DNA of 64,000 bases from Atopobium sp. oral taxon 416. Lineage in GTDB: Bacteria > Actinomycetota > Coriobacteriia > Coriobacteriales > Atopobiaceae. This document shows positions 39,190 to 48,619 of this stretch, in pieces. The stretch lies in NCBI RefSeq assembly GCF_018128285.1, contig NZ_CP072380.1, positions 2,542,001 through 2,606,000 on the forward strand, given 5' to 3'. The notes under the pieces were generated by a model that was not told where the DNA came from, searched no databases, and saw only the letters and a program-made list of their open reading frames with translations. A program made the translations under genes and the position numbers. Each line of letters opens with the position of its first letter. Position 1 is the first letter of the stretch.

Positions 39190-39975
39190 TTATAGGCCTA
39201 GCAGCTGTTTCTTCTTGGCATCGAACTCTTCCTGGGTGATGATACCGTCGTCGAGAAGGCCCTTGAACTTACGGATCTCATCGGCAGCATCCACAGTGGC
39301 CGATCCAAGGTTCTCTTGCTGTTGGTGAACCTTGGATTTATTTTCCTCAATGATAAGCTCAAACTTTGACGCTAGCTCTTGCGCAATCTCCATGTTCAAT
39401 CGATAAATGATTCCATCTTTTTTTGTGCCAGTGCTAATCAGCTTGATGAAGAACGCGGGGTCTTTATAACCTTTCACGGTTACCTTTACCTGAAGACTGT
39501 CACAGACCTCTTTCTGCTTCCTTGTCGAGGCGCCTACAATGGCACCGGCTCCGCCAAAGAGAATCCCGCCTACAGCAGCTCGTCCAATTCCGCCCTTCGC
39601 AATCGACAAGCCGTTCTCTAGAATTTCGTAATCAACGATCTGCGAATAAGAGAACTTCGTGTAGTGCTTGGCTTTTGAGTTGATATAAGCTGAGTTCGAG
39701 AGGAGAGCGACTTCCTCATCGTCATTAAACTTACCGATATCTCCAATATTGTCCGTCGGCTTGAAATTCTCGATGTATACTGTCTCCTCGTCGCGTTGGC
39801 TCAGATACTGCTGGAGTTCTTCTAACGTCATCTGCGCGGGGATCATCTTCATATCATCTAGGGTAACGCCCATCTTCTTGAAGCATTTTTTGCAAACGAC
39901 CCCATCTTTAAGCTGAAGCTTCCTTGACATCACGCCAATTTCAGCACCGCAGACCATACATGTCTTCTTCGCCAT
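39190..39975 (-). CDS. DUF4428/SHOCT-domain protein
   Basis: A 261-residue protein starting with a four-cysteine zinc knuckle (CMVCGAEIG, then DGVVCKKCFKKMG) that fits DUF4428. The middle part contains a glycine-rich hydrophobic segment, GRAAVGGILFGGAGAIVGA. The C-terminus, IRKFKGLLDDGIITQEEFDAKKKQLLGL, is a SHOCT domain, a short oligomerisation motif. The function is unknown. It is intact, ends in TAA and stands between two IS elements. Confidence 0.85.
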   Translation of the reverse strand: MAKKTCMVCGAEIGVMSRKLQLKDGVVCKKCFKKMGVTLDDMKMIPAQMTLEELQQYLSQRDEETVYIENFKPTDNIGDIGKFNDDEEVALLSNSAYINSKAKHYTKFSYSQIVDYEILENGLSIAKGGIGRAAVGGILFGGAGAIVGASTRKQKEVCDSLQVKVTVKGYKDPAFFIKLISTGTKKDGIIYRLNMEIAQELASKFELIIEENKSKVHQQQENLGSATVDAADEIRKFKGLLDDGIITQEEFDAKKKQLLGL

Positions 39976-40085
39976 TTAAGGCCCATCCTCTCTCGCTCCT
40001 GTAACGTGCCTGCCGGTATACAGCAGACACACCTCTTTCCACCGAGACGATTATCCTCTTGTCTGCTATCACGAGAGGAGAAATC

Positions 40086-41021
40086 TTGACCCTGTTAGAC
40101 CATTGTAGATATAGGGAAGCGAAAAGATGTCACGGGGTCACCCTACAATCGGGTTCGACTAAGAAACCGACCTGAAGAAGGCCCCGCATGCTCGACACGA
40201 TACGACAACTAGCAAAGTAGCTGACCCGCAAGGAGAAGGTCGCGCTTACCGCCGATCTCAAGCGCATGATAGCCGAGAAGCTAACATCGCAGGCCGATAA
40301 GTCCGCCACATGCCCGCAGCTCACCAGGCACGTGTGCTCGCTTACAGCAGGGACAGGCAAGCTGCTCGCGCAGTCGAAGTTAGCAGCATCCCAGTGGATG
40401 GAGCTTACCCAGTGCCTAGCTGGCAGGATCACACAGCACAGGTGTGAGAAGAGATGCGGCGTGTGAGTGTACAGCGTCTAGTTCATGCGCCAGCGCGCAT
40501 GTGAGGCGATAGCGTTAAGGCTTAAGTTGTTGTACGCCGTCGGCAAACACTTCGCAAAGAGCCTAGCCGACCACCATGGGGCAGGCTCATTCGAGATGGT
40601 GTTCCCTCAAGCAGCGCAGTGCCCACAGCATCTGTGTGCGGGGGCTCTCTAACCTACAGCTCTGCGTTGTCTACGGCGTAGACAAGCTCGGCGCGACGGT
40701 AAGGGCCAATATGCAAGCGGCCTGGTCAACCTCGGTGTAGCGCACGTCACAGGTCAACTCCATGCACTTGCGGCTTAAGCACTTCATGGATCGCATCCGC
40801 AAGGTCTCGACCAAGCATCTCTAACACTACCCAGAAGTAGTTCTGCTACAAGGAGCAGCTCCGAAGATCGGACGGCGATAAGCGCGAGCAGATCTACAGG
40901 CACAAGTGAGACAGCGTCTACCACACCACCCAGAGAGACTATATGGGTATGCCGATTGTGTTCCCTAAGTACTGGGAGCAGGCGACATGACCTCATACCC
41001 ACAGTGGTCTAACAGAGTCAA
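40086..41021 (+). mobile_element. IS1595-type element, decayed
   Basis: Terminal repeats TTGACCCTGTTAGACCA (left, 40,086) and its near-perfect inverse at the right (41,001-41,021) differ by two bases in 21. Inside, on the plus strand, KRMIAEKLTSQADKSATCPQL and, in another frame, VNSMHLRLKHFMDRIRKVSTKHL resemble the C-terminal part of IS1595-type transposases. Frequent stops show that it is dead. Confidence 0.6.
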
Positions 41022-41060
41022 AACCTTTAGTATAGAGAGCAAAGTCTAAAGGAGCAAGCA

Positions 41061-41606
41061 ATGCAATACACCTGTGCTATCTACCAATCCCCGATCGGTG
41101 CCCTCACACTCTGTGACAACGGAGCCGGCCTCTGTGGCCTCTGGCTCGAGGGACAACGATACTTTGGTATGCCCATCGCCAAAGGTACCGAGCTGAATAC
41201 CTATGGAACCACACCGACCCTGAAGAAGGCTTGTACCTGGCTTGATGAGTATTTTGCCGGTAAGGCTCCTTCCCCTACCGACCTTCCTCTTGCACCGGAG
41301 GGCAGCGACTTTCAAAAGGCTGTATGGAAAGAACTGCTCGCTATCCCCTATGGGGAAACGACAACGTACGGAACAATCGCAAAGAGCCTTGCAGTAAAAA
41401 CAGGCAGACGAGTGGCAAGCATTGCCGTAGGGGGTGCCGTAGGCCATAACCCCATCAGCGTCATTGTCCCTTGCCACCGAGTAGTGGGAGCAAACGGCAG
41501 CCTCACCGGCTATGCCGGTGGGCTCGACCGTAAGATTTGGCTCTTAAAGCACGAGCATGTCGATATGACCCATCTCTTCAGGCCTAAGACGGGGACTGCG
41601 CTATGA
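41061..41606 (+). CDS. ogt: O6-methylguanine-DNA methyltransferase (intact copy)
   Basis: A 181-residue suicide methyltransferase. The active-site motif VIVPCHRVVGANGSLTGYAGG is complete with Cys138, preceded by FQKAVWKELLAIPYGETTTYGTIA. The start has AAAGGAGC upstream. It is followed within 16 bp by an Ada-like zinc domain truncated by ISL3, the same order as in the broken cluster at 19.4-20.9 kb. It ends in TGA. This copy is the only full-length ogt in the window. Confidence 0.94.
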   Translation: MQYTCAIYQSPIGALTLCDNGAGLCGLWLEGQRYFGMPIAKGTELNTYGTTPTLKKACTWLDEYFAGKAPSPTDLPLAPEGSDFQKAVWKELLAIPYGETTTYGTIAKSLAVKTGRRVASIAVGGAVGHNPISVIVPCHRVVGANGSLTGYAGGLDRKIWLLKHEHVDMTHLFRPKTGTAL

Positions 41607-41621
41607 ACAGACAGATGTGGC

Positions 41622-41818
41622 ATGATGTACAGACACAAAAACAAGGTATTCGGCCTCTCAAAGGAAGACTTCTACCAGGCATTCAAAGCAAAAGATTCGC
41701 GCTTTGACGTCCAAGTCTTTATCGGCGTCTCATCCACCGGAATGTGTAGCAGACCGGTACTCCCATATGCCAAGATTGCGAACTACACCTTCTTCGCTAC
41801 TGTCACAGAAGCAGAAAA
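41622..41818 (+). pseudogene. Ada-like zinc-binding domain truncated by ISL3
   Basis: DFYQAFKAKDSRFDVQVFIGVSSTGMCSRPV...NYTFFATVTEAEK matches the Ada N-terminal zinc domain (DSRFDGxxFxxVxxTGIYCRPxC). The cysteine positions around GMCSRPV are altered. At about 41,819 the coding sequence passes into an ISL3 terminal repeat, so the rest of the gene, probably an alkA-type domain, is gone. Confidence 0.65.
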
Positions 41819-41819
41819 A

Positions 41820-42118
41820 AGCTCTTCGCTACTTATAGTAGGCAGCACTCTTGCATCCCCCTGAGCACGTGGCGCCCAGATGGCAGGATTTTGGCGACAG
41901 AAGGCTTCGGTCCAAAAGCGCAAGATGGATGCTTAAGACAGGTATGCTGGCAAGGCTTTTTAAGAGATCTCCTGGGGGCGCAGGGGCGAATGGGAGATCC
42001 TCGATGTCTGGTTCGGGAAGCGCAGATGAGTATAGGACATCCTCCATGTGAGGGTGATGCATATGAAAGGCCAGGTAGTGAACTACCATATCTGCCACAG
42101 GCGCTGTGGATTGGCAAT
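41820..42118 (+). mobile_element. ISL3-family left-end fragment
   Basis: The terminus GCTCTTCGCTACTTATAGTAGGC and the next 300 bp parallel the ISL3 copy at 37,333 (MLARLF-K/R-SPG, then DVWFGKR-like segments in changing frames). It breaks off where an IS3 element begins at about 42,119. Confidence 0.65.
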
Positions 42119-42398
42119 ATCCAGCTAGATGGGATAGACGGAATCGGGAGGGACTTTTCCCTGAATTTGACCTGGCTCATCTAACTTAGCTTTAAGTGTA
42201 CCCACTCGTAGCTGTACCACCACCTGATCGCTGAGCTTGGCCTGCAGCTCATAGAGGCTCTCAAAGCGCTTACGGTAGGCGAACTCGGCTTTCTGTATCT
42301 TGTTGGTAGACTCGACAATAGCGTTGTCGCAGGGGCAGCCCTTCGTACACCTCGACCGCATGATCCCGAAGAGCTCGCCTATCGCCGCACTGTCGAAC
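42119..42398 (-). pseudogene. IS3-family OrfB, C-terminal third (left part of interrupted element)
   Basis: The minus-strand frame reads FDSAAIGELFGIMRSRCTKGCPCDNAIVESTNKIQKAEFAYRK, the third-catalytic-residue region (Glu in VES) of an IS3 integrase. It ends in a frameshifted tail (FREKSLPIPS). The upstream edge at 42,398 is the CTAG target of the IS5-flanked composite; the preceding codons (HSDKGAQYTS) continue at 49,949. Confidence 0.8.
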
Positions 42399-42402
42399 CT
42401 AG

Positions 42403-43692
42403 GGAAACGATGATTAATGCCCCATAACGTGTTAGAGGGGACTGACCACACGACTTTTCGCGGCCGGTATGTGGGAAAGGCAGGGAAGGATGCCCATCCA
42501 GCACGTGCAGAAGCCGCTATCCTTACATCCGTCCTGCCCCATGCACCGCAAGAAGGCTCCAAGACGGATCAAGCGACGCTGAGAGCCAGGAGGTGCAGCC
42601 TGCCGGCAAAAGATGCACATGGGTAAGGTTTGCAAGGGCGAGAAAGACTTGAGTGTGCAGGCATCTTCTCTATCCTCCTGTAGCGCTTCCTTAAGGGATC
42701 GAAGCGCCGCTTCACGATAAGGAAGGGTGCTTCTGCCTTTGAGCGGATGGATACCTTCCTGGACTCGATGCCTTTCTCGGACAAGAGTGCACAGGCAAGA
42801 CCTTCTATGGTCGAAGGCTTCCTTAGCAACGCTTTAGCGCATAGATGAGAGGTGTGGGTCTGCTGTGACCTTAAGGGCGCTTCGCTATACCTCTATAGCC
42901 TAAAGTCTGCGCAGCAGAACCTGTCATCTTCCCTTACGAGTGTGTGTGCCACAGGATATGTCAGATACATTCTAGGCGATCGTCTCCACACCATGCACAA
43001 GGCCACCTGCGGCATCCACGCCGATATGCGCCTTGTATCCGATACGCCAGGCTCCCCTTTTCTTGGACTGGTGCGCTTTAAGGGTTACGCGTACGGTCTT
43101 GGCTCTTCGTGAAGCTTTAGAGCCCAGGTGAAGGTCACATCCACCATGGAGCCGCCCCGTGCCGTGATCCCTGCCGCTTTAAGGCTATGGCGGAATTTCG
43201 CAAGTGTCGTTGCATCTGGTACCTGCGCCTGCATGAGGTCTGCGTGCACAGAAGCGCTGCCAGGAGTAGCAATCCAGGATAGCATCTTTAGGTTCTCTCG
43301 TCTTAAGAGAGCAAACATTACCTAAAGCAGGATACATCCTAAGCATCGTCTTTGCAGTGCGCACATGCCTGACAAGAGCCTGTCAGTGGTAGCTGGTATC
43401 TACCAGAACAATCCAGCTGTCCCACACAACGATTGCATCCATCCGCCCCAGGTGTGCCTCTCGCCGGGTCTTCTTCCTTAGACCTTAGGATTTAAGGTCT
43501 TGAAAGCTCATCTATCTGTCCATATCTGTCTTTTGGATATGCTGGAATGTGTGGATGTAGCTATACCATATCCAGAAAGACAGATAGGCATCTATGTGGG
43601 TATGGGCACTGTGTGGTTCGAGACATTTTGAGCCGATGTCATACAGCGTGTGGCCCCACTGGCCTCATCGAGGCGAATTAATCATCGTTTCC
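42403..43692 (-). mobile_element. IS5-family copy A
   Basis: 1,290 bp between inverted repeats GGAAACGATGATTAAT and its complement, flanked by CTAG on both sides. Minus-strand transposase pieces are MFALLRRENLKMLSWIATPGSASVHADLMQAQVPDATTLAKFRH near 43,318 and EKGIESRKV...RFDPLRKRYRRIEK near 42,780. Frameshifts and internal loss mean no intact transposase. It is the inverted left arm of the composite. Confidence 0.85.
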
Positions 43693-43878
43693 CTAGCTCT
43701 GTGGCGTTCAGCCCTTATTACAAATATGGGGCATATATACTCCAGGAAGTCCTCTCCGACACATATCATGAGCGCATAATTCGCTAACGGTAAAAGAAGG
43801 CAAGGTCCGTGGACAAACCTGTGTTCTCGGACCCTACAGTGACGGTCGCTATGATCCGATCGGCATCAGTCGTATCCC

Positions 43879-44331
43879 CTATGCTTGGCCAAACTGCTCG
43901 AGATTCTCACCACGCCAATAGAGGTGGTTGGCGATAGCGAAAAGGTTTGACTTCAGACCGGTTGGTGATTCACGCTCCTCAGCGGACAGCGTGTAATCAG
44001 ACAGGAATGCCCAACCACAGCCGGTCTTTTCAATGCTACACTTCTTCAGGGAATCCGGCTCCTCGAAGTTTGAGAAGCCTGCGGTAGCCACCTCATCGAA
44101 TCTTAACTCAATCTCCGGCCAGTTGCCGCTCTTGTCTTGGGGACCGAATCTCAGCTTCAGAGAGAACTCATCTGTGTCGGTGTAGTAGTGTCCCTCTAAA
44201 GCCGTCTCTGCCTTGTCCGCGCGAGCAAGAGGGTCATAGTGCATATCGATCACATACCAGTTGTGAAATCCTCCCATGCGCTTAATGAACTGTTTTGCCT
44301 CTGCATCATCTGTTATCTCATTCCATGCCAT
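43879..44331 (-). CDS. Hypothetical protein, composite-transposon cargo
   Basis: A 150-residue acidic protein, not recognised with confidence. It begins MAWNEITDDAEAKQFIKRMGGFHNWYVIDMHYDPLARADKAE. The GGFHNW...DMHYDP start is reminiscent of small proteins found as immunity-like or DUF families, but no function is assigned. No signal peptide or membrane helix is evident. GAAAGG lies about eight bases before the ATG. It is intact, ends in TAG, and lies 180 bp inside the IS5-A end. Confidence 0.7.
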   Translation of the reverse strand: MAWNEITDDAEAKQFIKRMGGFHNWYVIDMHYDPLARADKAETALEGHYYTDTDEFSLKLRFGPQDKSGNWPEIELRFDEVATAGFSNFEEPDSLKKCSIEKTGCGWAFLSDYTLSAEERESPTGLKSNLFAIANHLYWRGENLEQFGQA

Positions 44332-44751
44332 GTTTAAAACCTTTCTGTCTGATTAGTTCTCTGATCCTTAAAATAACTATCTAGTACTTTGTATCGTTAT
44401 ATTTCTCTATAGTAGGACTTTTAAGAATGATACAGAGTATCAATTAATAAGTAATTCCGATTTAATCCCTAAACCTCTGGGATATTCCTCTTATCGTTCA
44501 CTGATTCTCTATAAGTACTCTGTTTTAATTTATATAATCCCCTTGCTGAGTTTCTTACAGCCCAGAATCGAGCTTTCAGTACTGTAACCTCATATAGGAG
44601 AGCTCGTAGTCTCATGCAGTCGATCGCAACGAATCGTTAATGCCAAACTATAAAAGAAAGTATCACCACCATTGCGTGGCATTCATGTTAAGCCATCAAA
44701 CAGTGAGACGACGCCTCGTATGGCATAGAACTTTTTACAGTACAAGATCCC
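44332..44751. other. AT-rich intergenic stretch
   Basis: About 420 bp with no gene and no strong hairpin; notably AT-rich near 44,340-44,560. It should contain the promoter of the hypothetical gene to its left. Confidence 0.4.
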
Positions 44752-45474
44752 TTATTCGATAACTGCACGCACGGTATTCGGAAACTCTGCCACATACCCC
44801 GCCGGCTCAGGTACATACAACAGTCCATAACTTACCGATATATTCCAATCCGTGGGTACCGTCCACAGGAGTGGGTGTACCTCTCGCCATATTGGCAATG
44901 TCACCAATGCCAGCTCCTCATTAACAGCACGGTTAAAGATTTCTGCACGATACTGCAGGAGATCAACCAGCTTGATATCGGGATAGTCACGGTGTATACG
45001 GTCACACAGTACATCAATATCGCCATCCCATCCACGCCGGACCAGCATCAAGGAGTGCCTGCGCAAATCATCTAAGGTCACAGCGTCGAGTGAAGCCAGC
45101 TCTCCGTCGATTGAGACCGCGCAACGCAGTGGTTCGCGGCAGAGTTCCAGCCCCGCACAGGAATGCTCTGCGAGAAAATTGTTGTCGAAGACGCCCACAA
45201 TCACATCCATGTCAAACACGAGATCCGCAAGCCCACGGGCTACCCTTGCCCATTCTCGAAGGTCACTACCTGCAGGCTCATCCCCGGACATTGTTTCTTG
45301 ATCTTGGGCCACAGCCTGGCTAACAGTGTCGACGGCATCATGAACGACACCCTAACCCGCACGATCCGCTTCTCTTCATGCTGCACCATACGGGCGCGAG
45401 CTACTGACTCATGGGAGTACTACACGATATGTTTGGCATCCTTCAGCAGGCTCTCCCATTACAGTGAGAGATAG
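44752..45474 (-). pseudogene. LysR-type regulator, effector domain only
   Basis: Read from about 45,474: ESVARARMVQHEEKRIVRVRVSFMMPSTLLARLWPKIKKQCPGMSLQVV, then a frameshift near 45,250, then DMDVIVGVFDNNFLAEHSC, EELALVTLPIWREVHPLLWTVP. This fits the LysR substrate-binding domain. An in-frame TAG precedes YSHESVA. The helix-turn-helix half is absent; a MITE (45,482-45,569) sits at the point of truncation. Confidence 0.75.
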
Positions 45475-45481
45475 TCCCTAG

Positions 45482-45569
45482 GGAAACGATGATTAATGCC
45501 TATGCCGGCCGCAAAAGGCCACGTGGCTGGTCCTTTCTGGCACATCATTGGGAATTAATCATCGTTTCC
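45482..45569. mobile_element. 88-bp MITE, copy A
   Basis: Bounded by GGAAACGATGATTAAT and its complement and flanked by CTAG on both sides, as the full IS5-type copies are. The internal part (GGCCACGTGGC palindrome) resembles one IS5 end. It encodes nothing. It differs from copy B at five positions. Confidence 0.9.
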
Positions 45570-45639
45570 CTAGAGTAGTTCGTCGGCTCCCAGCATCTCC
45601 ATCGAAGACCTTGTGGGGGCGGCAGACAAGGGAGCAGCT

Positions 45640-45935
45640 TAAGTGCAGGATGCGCTTCTACTTACACCTGTCGCTTCTGATAGCAGACAAGCTTAGATAC
45701 CTGTAGATCGACAATGGGGGGCACTGGCCTCATCTTCTAGATTGTCTCGATAAGCTATAAGAGGGGCTCGACGGCGCGTCGGTAAGCGTGGGGATAGCAT
45801 GTGGGCCGACGTCTTCGGCAATGCGCCTATAGCCTTAGCCATAGCCGACAGGCTATACTACCGCTGCCATCTCATACGCATCACGGAAAGCTCCTACAGG
45901 ATCAAGGACCTGCCTGCAGCCAGCCTCTCTCAAAG
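45640..45935 (+). pseudogene. istB: IstB-like ATPase fragment (IS21)
   Basis: Broken plus-strand frames read LLIADKLRYL, then IDNGG and VFGNAPIALAIADRLYYRCHLIRITESSYRIKDLPA, matching the Walker B region and C-terminus of IstB. Stops and frameshifts are frequent. Confidence 0.6.
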
Positions 45936-46009
45936 GAGGGCACAGGCACCGATTCTGGCTGATCCTATTGCCCCGGCTGGTGCAGATATATTGCCCAAAT
46001 CGGTAAGTC

Positions 46010-46568
46010 TGGGGTTGACTTTAACAATCGAGGACGACTACCTGTTTTCCATGGTGGGGAGTGACCTACCTGAAGGCCAGGGCCGACCACAGGATCTGCC
46101 CGATGGGGCTTGACAGGGACGCGATGAAGGAGCTCATAGGGCTTAGGCTTAAGGAGTGAAAGCCACACGAGACCTGGAAGAGATTCCTCTCCTCACTGCG
46201 CGCCTGTGGGCAGTCGGGCATGAGCATGTTTACCTTAGATGCCCACGAGGGGGCCCGCAGGCGACACACAGGTGCACCAGGACCTCGAAGGCTCAACGCC
46301 GAGGTGACGCGCGCCCAGAAGCTCATCGCTATATTCCCGAGCGAGGACTTACTCATCAAGCTCGTGGGGACCTACCTTATCGAGGAGAGCGACAGATGGG
46401 CGGCAAAGAGCAAGCAGTACTTGCCTGCCGGCGGTCGAAGAGCTATGAGAGGAAAAAGGAGGCGCTCGCAAAGATAGCCTGTACACAGCGGCAGATGAGG
46501 CTTGATTTGTGATGGCTTGCAGACGGCGGTTGCTTATGAGCTAATTTACACACAAATTTGGACTTGAC
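46010..46568 (+). mobile_element. IS256-family 3' remnant
   Basis: Plus-strand frames contain VTYLKAWADHRICPMGL, MSMFTLDAHEGARR, LNAEVTRAQKLIAIFPSEDLLIKLVGTYLIEESDRW and end with an inverted repeat (complement of GTCAAGTCCAAATTTGTGTG) at 46,541-46,568, matching the IS256 ends at 16,026 and 55,290. It truncates the GH1 gene to its right. Confidence 0.7.
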
Positions 46569-46922
46569 TGCATCGAGAGCCGCTACCATCTCCCGATCCT
46601 CATCACCGAGAATGACATGGGCGCCCGAGAGGAGGCAGACGCTGACGGCGTGGTCCACGACCAGTACCGCATCGACTACCTCGAGGCCCACATGCGCCAG
46701 ACAGAGCTTGCCGTGGCAGACGGCGTCAACCTCATCGGCTACTGCCCCTGGGCCTTCGCCGATCTCGTGAGCACGCACAACGGTTCTGCCAAGCGCTATG
46801 GCTTTATCCGTGTCGACCAGGACGATACCGACACCAGCACCTATGCCCACACGCCCAAGGACTCCTTCTGGTGGTATACACACTCCATCGAGACAAACGG
46901 TAAGGCGCTCCACGGAGCATAA
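46569..46922 (+). pseudogene. GH1 (6-phospho-)beta-glucosidase, C-terminal fragment
   Basis: CIESRYHLPILITENDMGAREEADADGVVHDQYRIDYLE is the nucleophile region (Glu in ITEN) and following part of family-1 glycosidases, ending GYCPWAFADLVSTHNGSAKRYGFIRVD. About 75 percent of the gene is missing because the IS256 end abuts it. The internal ATG at 46,617 could start a 101-residue peptide without activity. Confidence 0.85.
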
Positions 46923-47049
46923 AGAGTCACATCTTCAGACTGACACGCTAGCCCAGCAATGTACCCGGCAGGACTTCTGCTCTTCCTGCGATTGCCTGAA
47001 GCCTGCAGCCGCATCATATCTTCGGTTCTGCGTGCTGAATATTATTTTT

Positions 47050-47067
47050 ACGTACTATATAGTACGT
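47050..47067. promoter_or_regulatory. 18-bp perfect palindrome upstream of the AAA ATPase
   Basis: ACGTACTATATAGTACGT is fully self-complementary and lies 30 bp before the ATPase start, close to where a promoter is expected. It may be an operator. Confidence 0.5.
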
Positions 47068-47096
47068 GTTATATCACCGGAGATTGGAGGGCTGAC

Positions 47097-48518
47097 ATGT
47101 TCGTTGCGCGCGAAAGAGAGCTTGCATCGCTTGAGCAGATGTACCGCAAGAACAGTTTCCAGATGGCCATCATCTATGGCAGACGACGCGTAGGCAAGAC
47201 TGCACTCATTGACAGGTTCATCGAGGACAAGCCGGCACTCTACTTCACTGCACAGCAGAGGACGATACGACAGAATCTTGAGCTCTTCAGTATGCAGGTC
47301 TATGAATTCTTCTCGATGCCGCAGACGCTTCCGGCTTTCTCGTCGTGGCACGATGCAATAGCGTTCGTTGCAGACAAGGCCGCCAGCTGGACCGATTCGC
47401 GTCCTTTCGTCTTTGTCTTCGACGAGCTACCGTATGCCGTCGAGACGGAGCCATCTCTCCCATCGGTGCTGCAGACAGCAATAGACCACGGGTTTGTACA
47501 GACGAATACCAAGATCATTCTCTGCGGTAGCAACGAAGGGTTCATGGAAAGCGAAGTACTGAGCAATAGGAGCCCCCTCTATGGACGCCGGACCATGCAG
47601 ATTCATCTTCAGCCGTTCGACTACCTGGACGCGGCGAAGATGCTTCCTAGAACTAGCCACGAGGACCTCATCGTCTACTATGCGACATTCGGCGGAACGC
47701 CGTATTACCTCGCACAGATCGATACTGCAGAAAGCTATACCGAGAACGTGCGCAGGCTCTGCTTCAGCCCGCACGGGCTACTCTATGAGGAGCCTCTGAT
47801 GCTTCTGCGCGAAGAGCTTCGAGAGCCGGCTTTCTACAATTCCACGCTCGACGCAATAGCCGCCGGCGCAACTTCATCTTCCAGAATCGCGGAGCAGGCT
47901 GGCATCAATCCGAACTCCATCAGCAGATACCTTAGGATACTTGACGGCCTGCGCATCATCGAGAAAGCGGTTCCCCTCGGAGGAGGATCTTCCTCCAGAG
48001 ATGCCCGCTGGCGTATCAAGGACCCTTTCTTCTCCTATTGGTACCGCTTTGTAAGCAGATATCTCGGCAGCATCGAAGAAGGAGCGGGCGACGCTATCGT
48101 GCCGTATGCCACCCAAGGCCAGGCATTTGCCACCTATGTTGGCAAGCAGTTCGAAACTGTCTGTCTTGAATGGGTACGCCGGCAGAGCATGGAGGGCAGG
48201 CTTCCCTTCGCAGCGCTCGAATTCGGGCAGTGGTGGGGTACCGATCCAGAAAAGCGGGAGCAGACCGACATCGGTGTGGTAGCCACAAACAGCATCGAAC
48301 ACAAGTTATTGGTCGGTGAATGCAAATGGCGCAGCTCATTCAATGAGAGCGCTGCAATAGAAGCGCTTGAGCACCGCTCCACCCTCCTCAAAGGATTCAT
48401 CAGACGCTACTTCATGCTCTTCACAAAGGAAGAGACGAGCAAGACGACACAGGAGAAAGCATATGCCAGAGAGGGCCTCCAGCTCGTGACAGCAAACGAG
48501 CTGTTTGAAGAGCTTTGA
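47097..48518 (+). CDS. Archaeal-type AAA ATPase with DUF234 nuclease-like C-terminus
   Basis: A 473-residue protein from the ATG at 47097 (GGAGGGCTGAC upstream). The N-terminus reads FVARERELASLEQMYRKNSFQMAIIYGRRRVGKTALIDRF with Walker A GRRRVGKTA; Walker B is FVFVFDEL. A winged-helix stretch follows (SRIAEQAGINPNSISRYLRIL). The C-terminus has DIGVV and LLVGECKW, which fit a PD-(D/E)XK-like nuclease as in DUF234. Such ATPases are common mobile-region genes with no settled role. It is intact cargo of the IS5 composite and ends in TGA. Confidence 0.85.
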   Translation: MFVARERELASLEQMYRKNSFQMAIIYGRRRVGKTALIDRFIEDKPALYFTAQQRTIRQNLELFSMQVYEFFSMPQTLPAFSSWHDAIAFVADKAASWTDSRPFVFVFDELPYAVETEPSLPSVLQTAIDHGFVQTNTKIILCGSNEGFMESEVLSNRSPLYGRRTMQIHLQPFDYLDAAKMLPRTSHEDLIVYYATFGGTPYYLAQIDTAESYTENVRRLCFSPHGLLYEEPLMLLREELREPAFYNSTLDAIAAGATSSSRIAEQAGINPNSISRYLRILDGLRIIEKAVPLGGGSSSRDARWRIKDPFFSYWYRFVSRYLGSIEEGAGDAIVPYATQGQAFATYVGKQFETVCLEWVRRQSMEGRLPFAALEFGQWWGTDPEKREQTDIGVVATNSIEHKLLVGECKWRSSFNESAAIEALEHRSTLLKGFIRRYFMLFTKEETSKTTQEKAYAREGLQLVTANELFEEL

Positions 48519-48619
48519 CGAAGCAGAGGTGTGTTAGAGCCGAATCATCCTGTACCACTTCGTGCCGTACTCATCAGTACAATATTGAATGATACGGAAC
48601 TGTAGTGCATCCACTCTAG

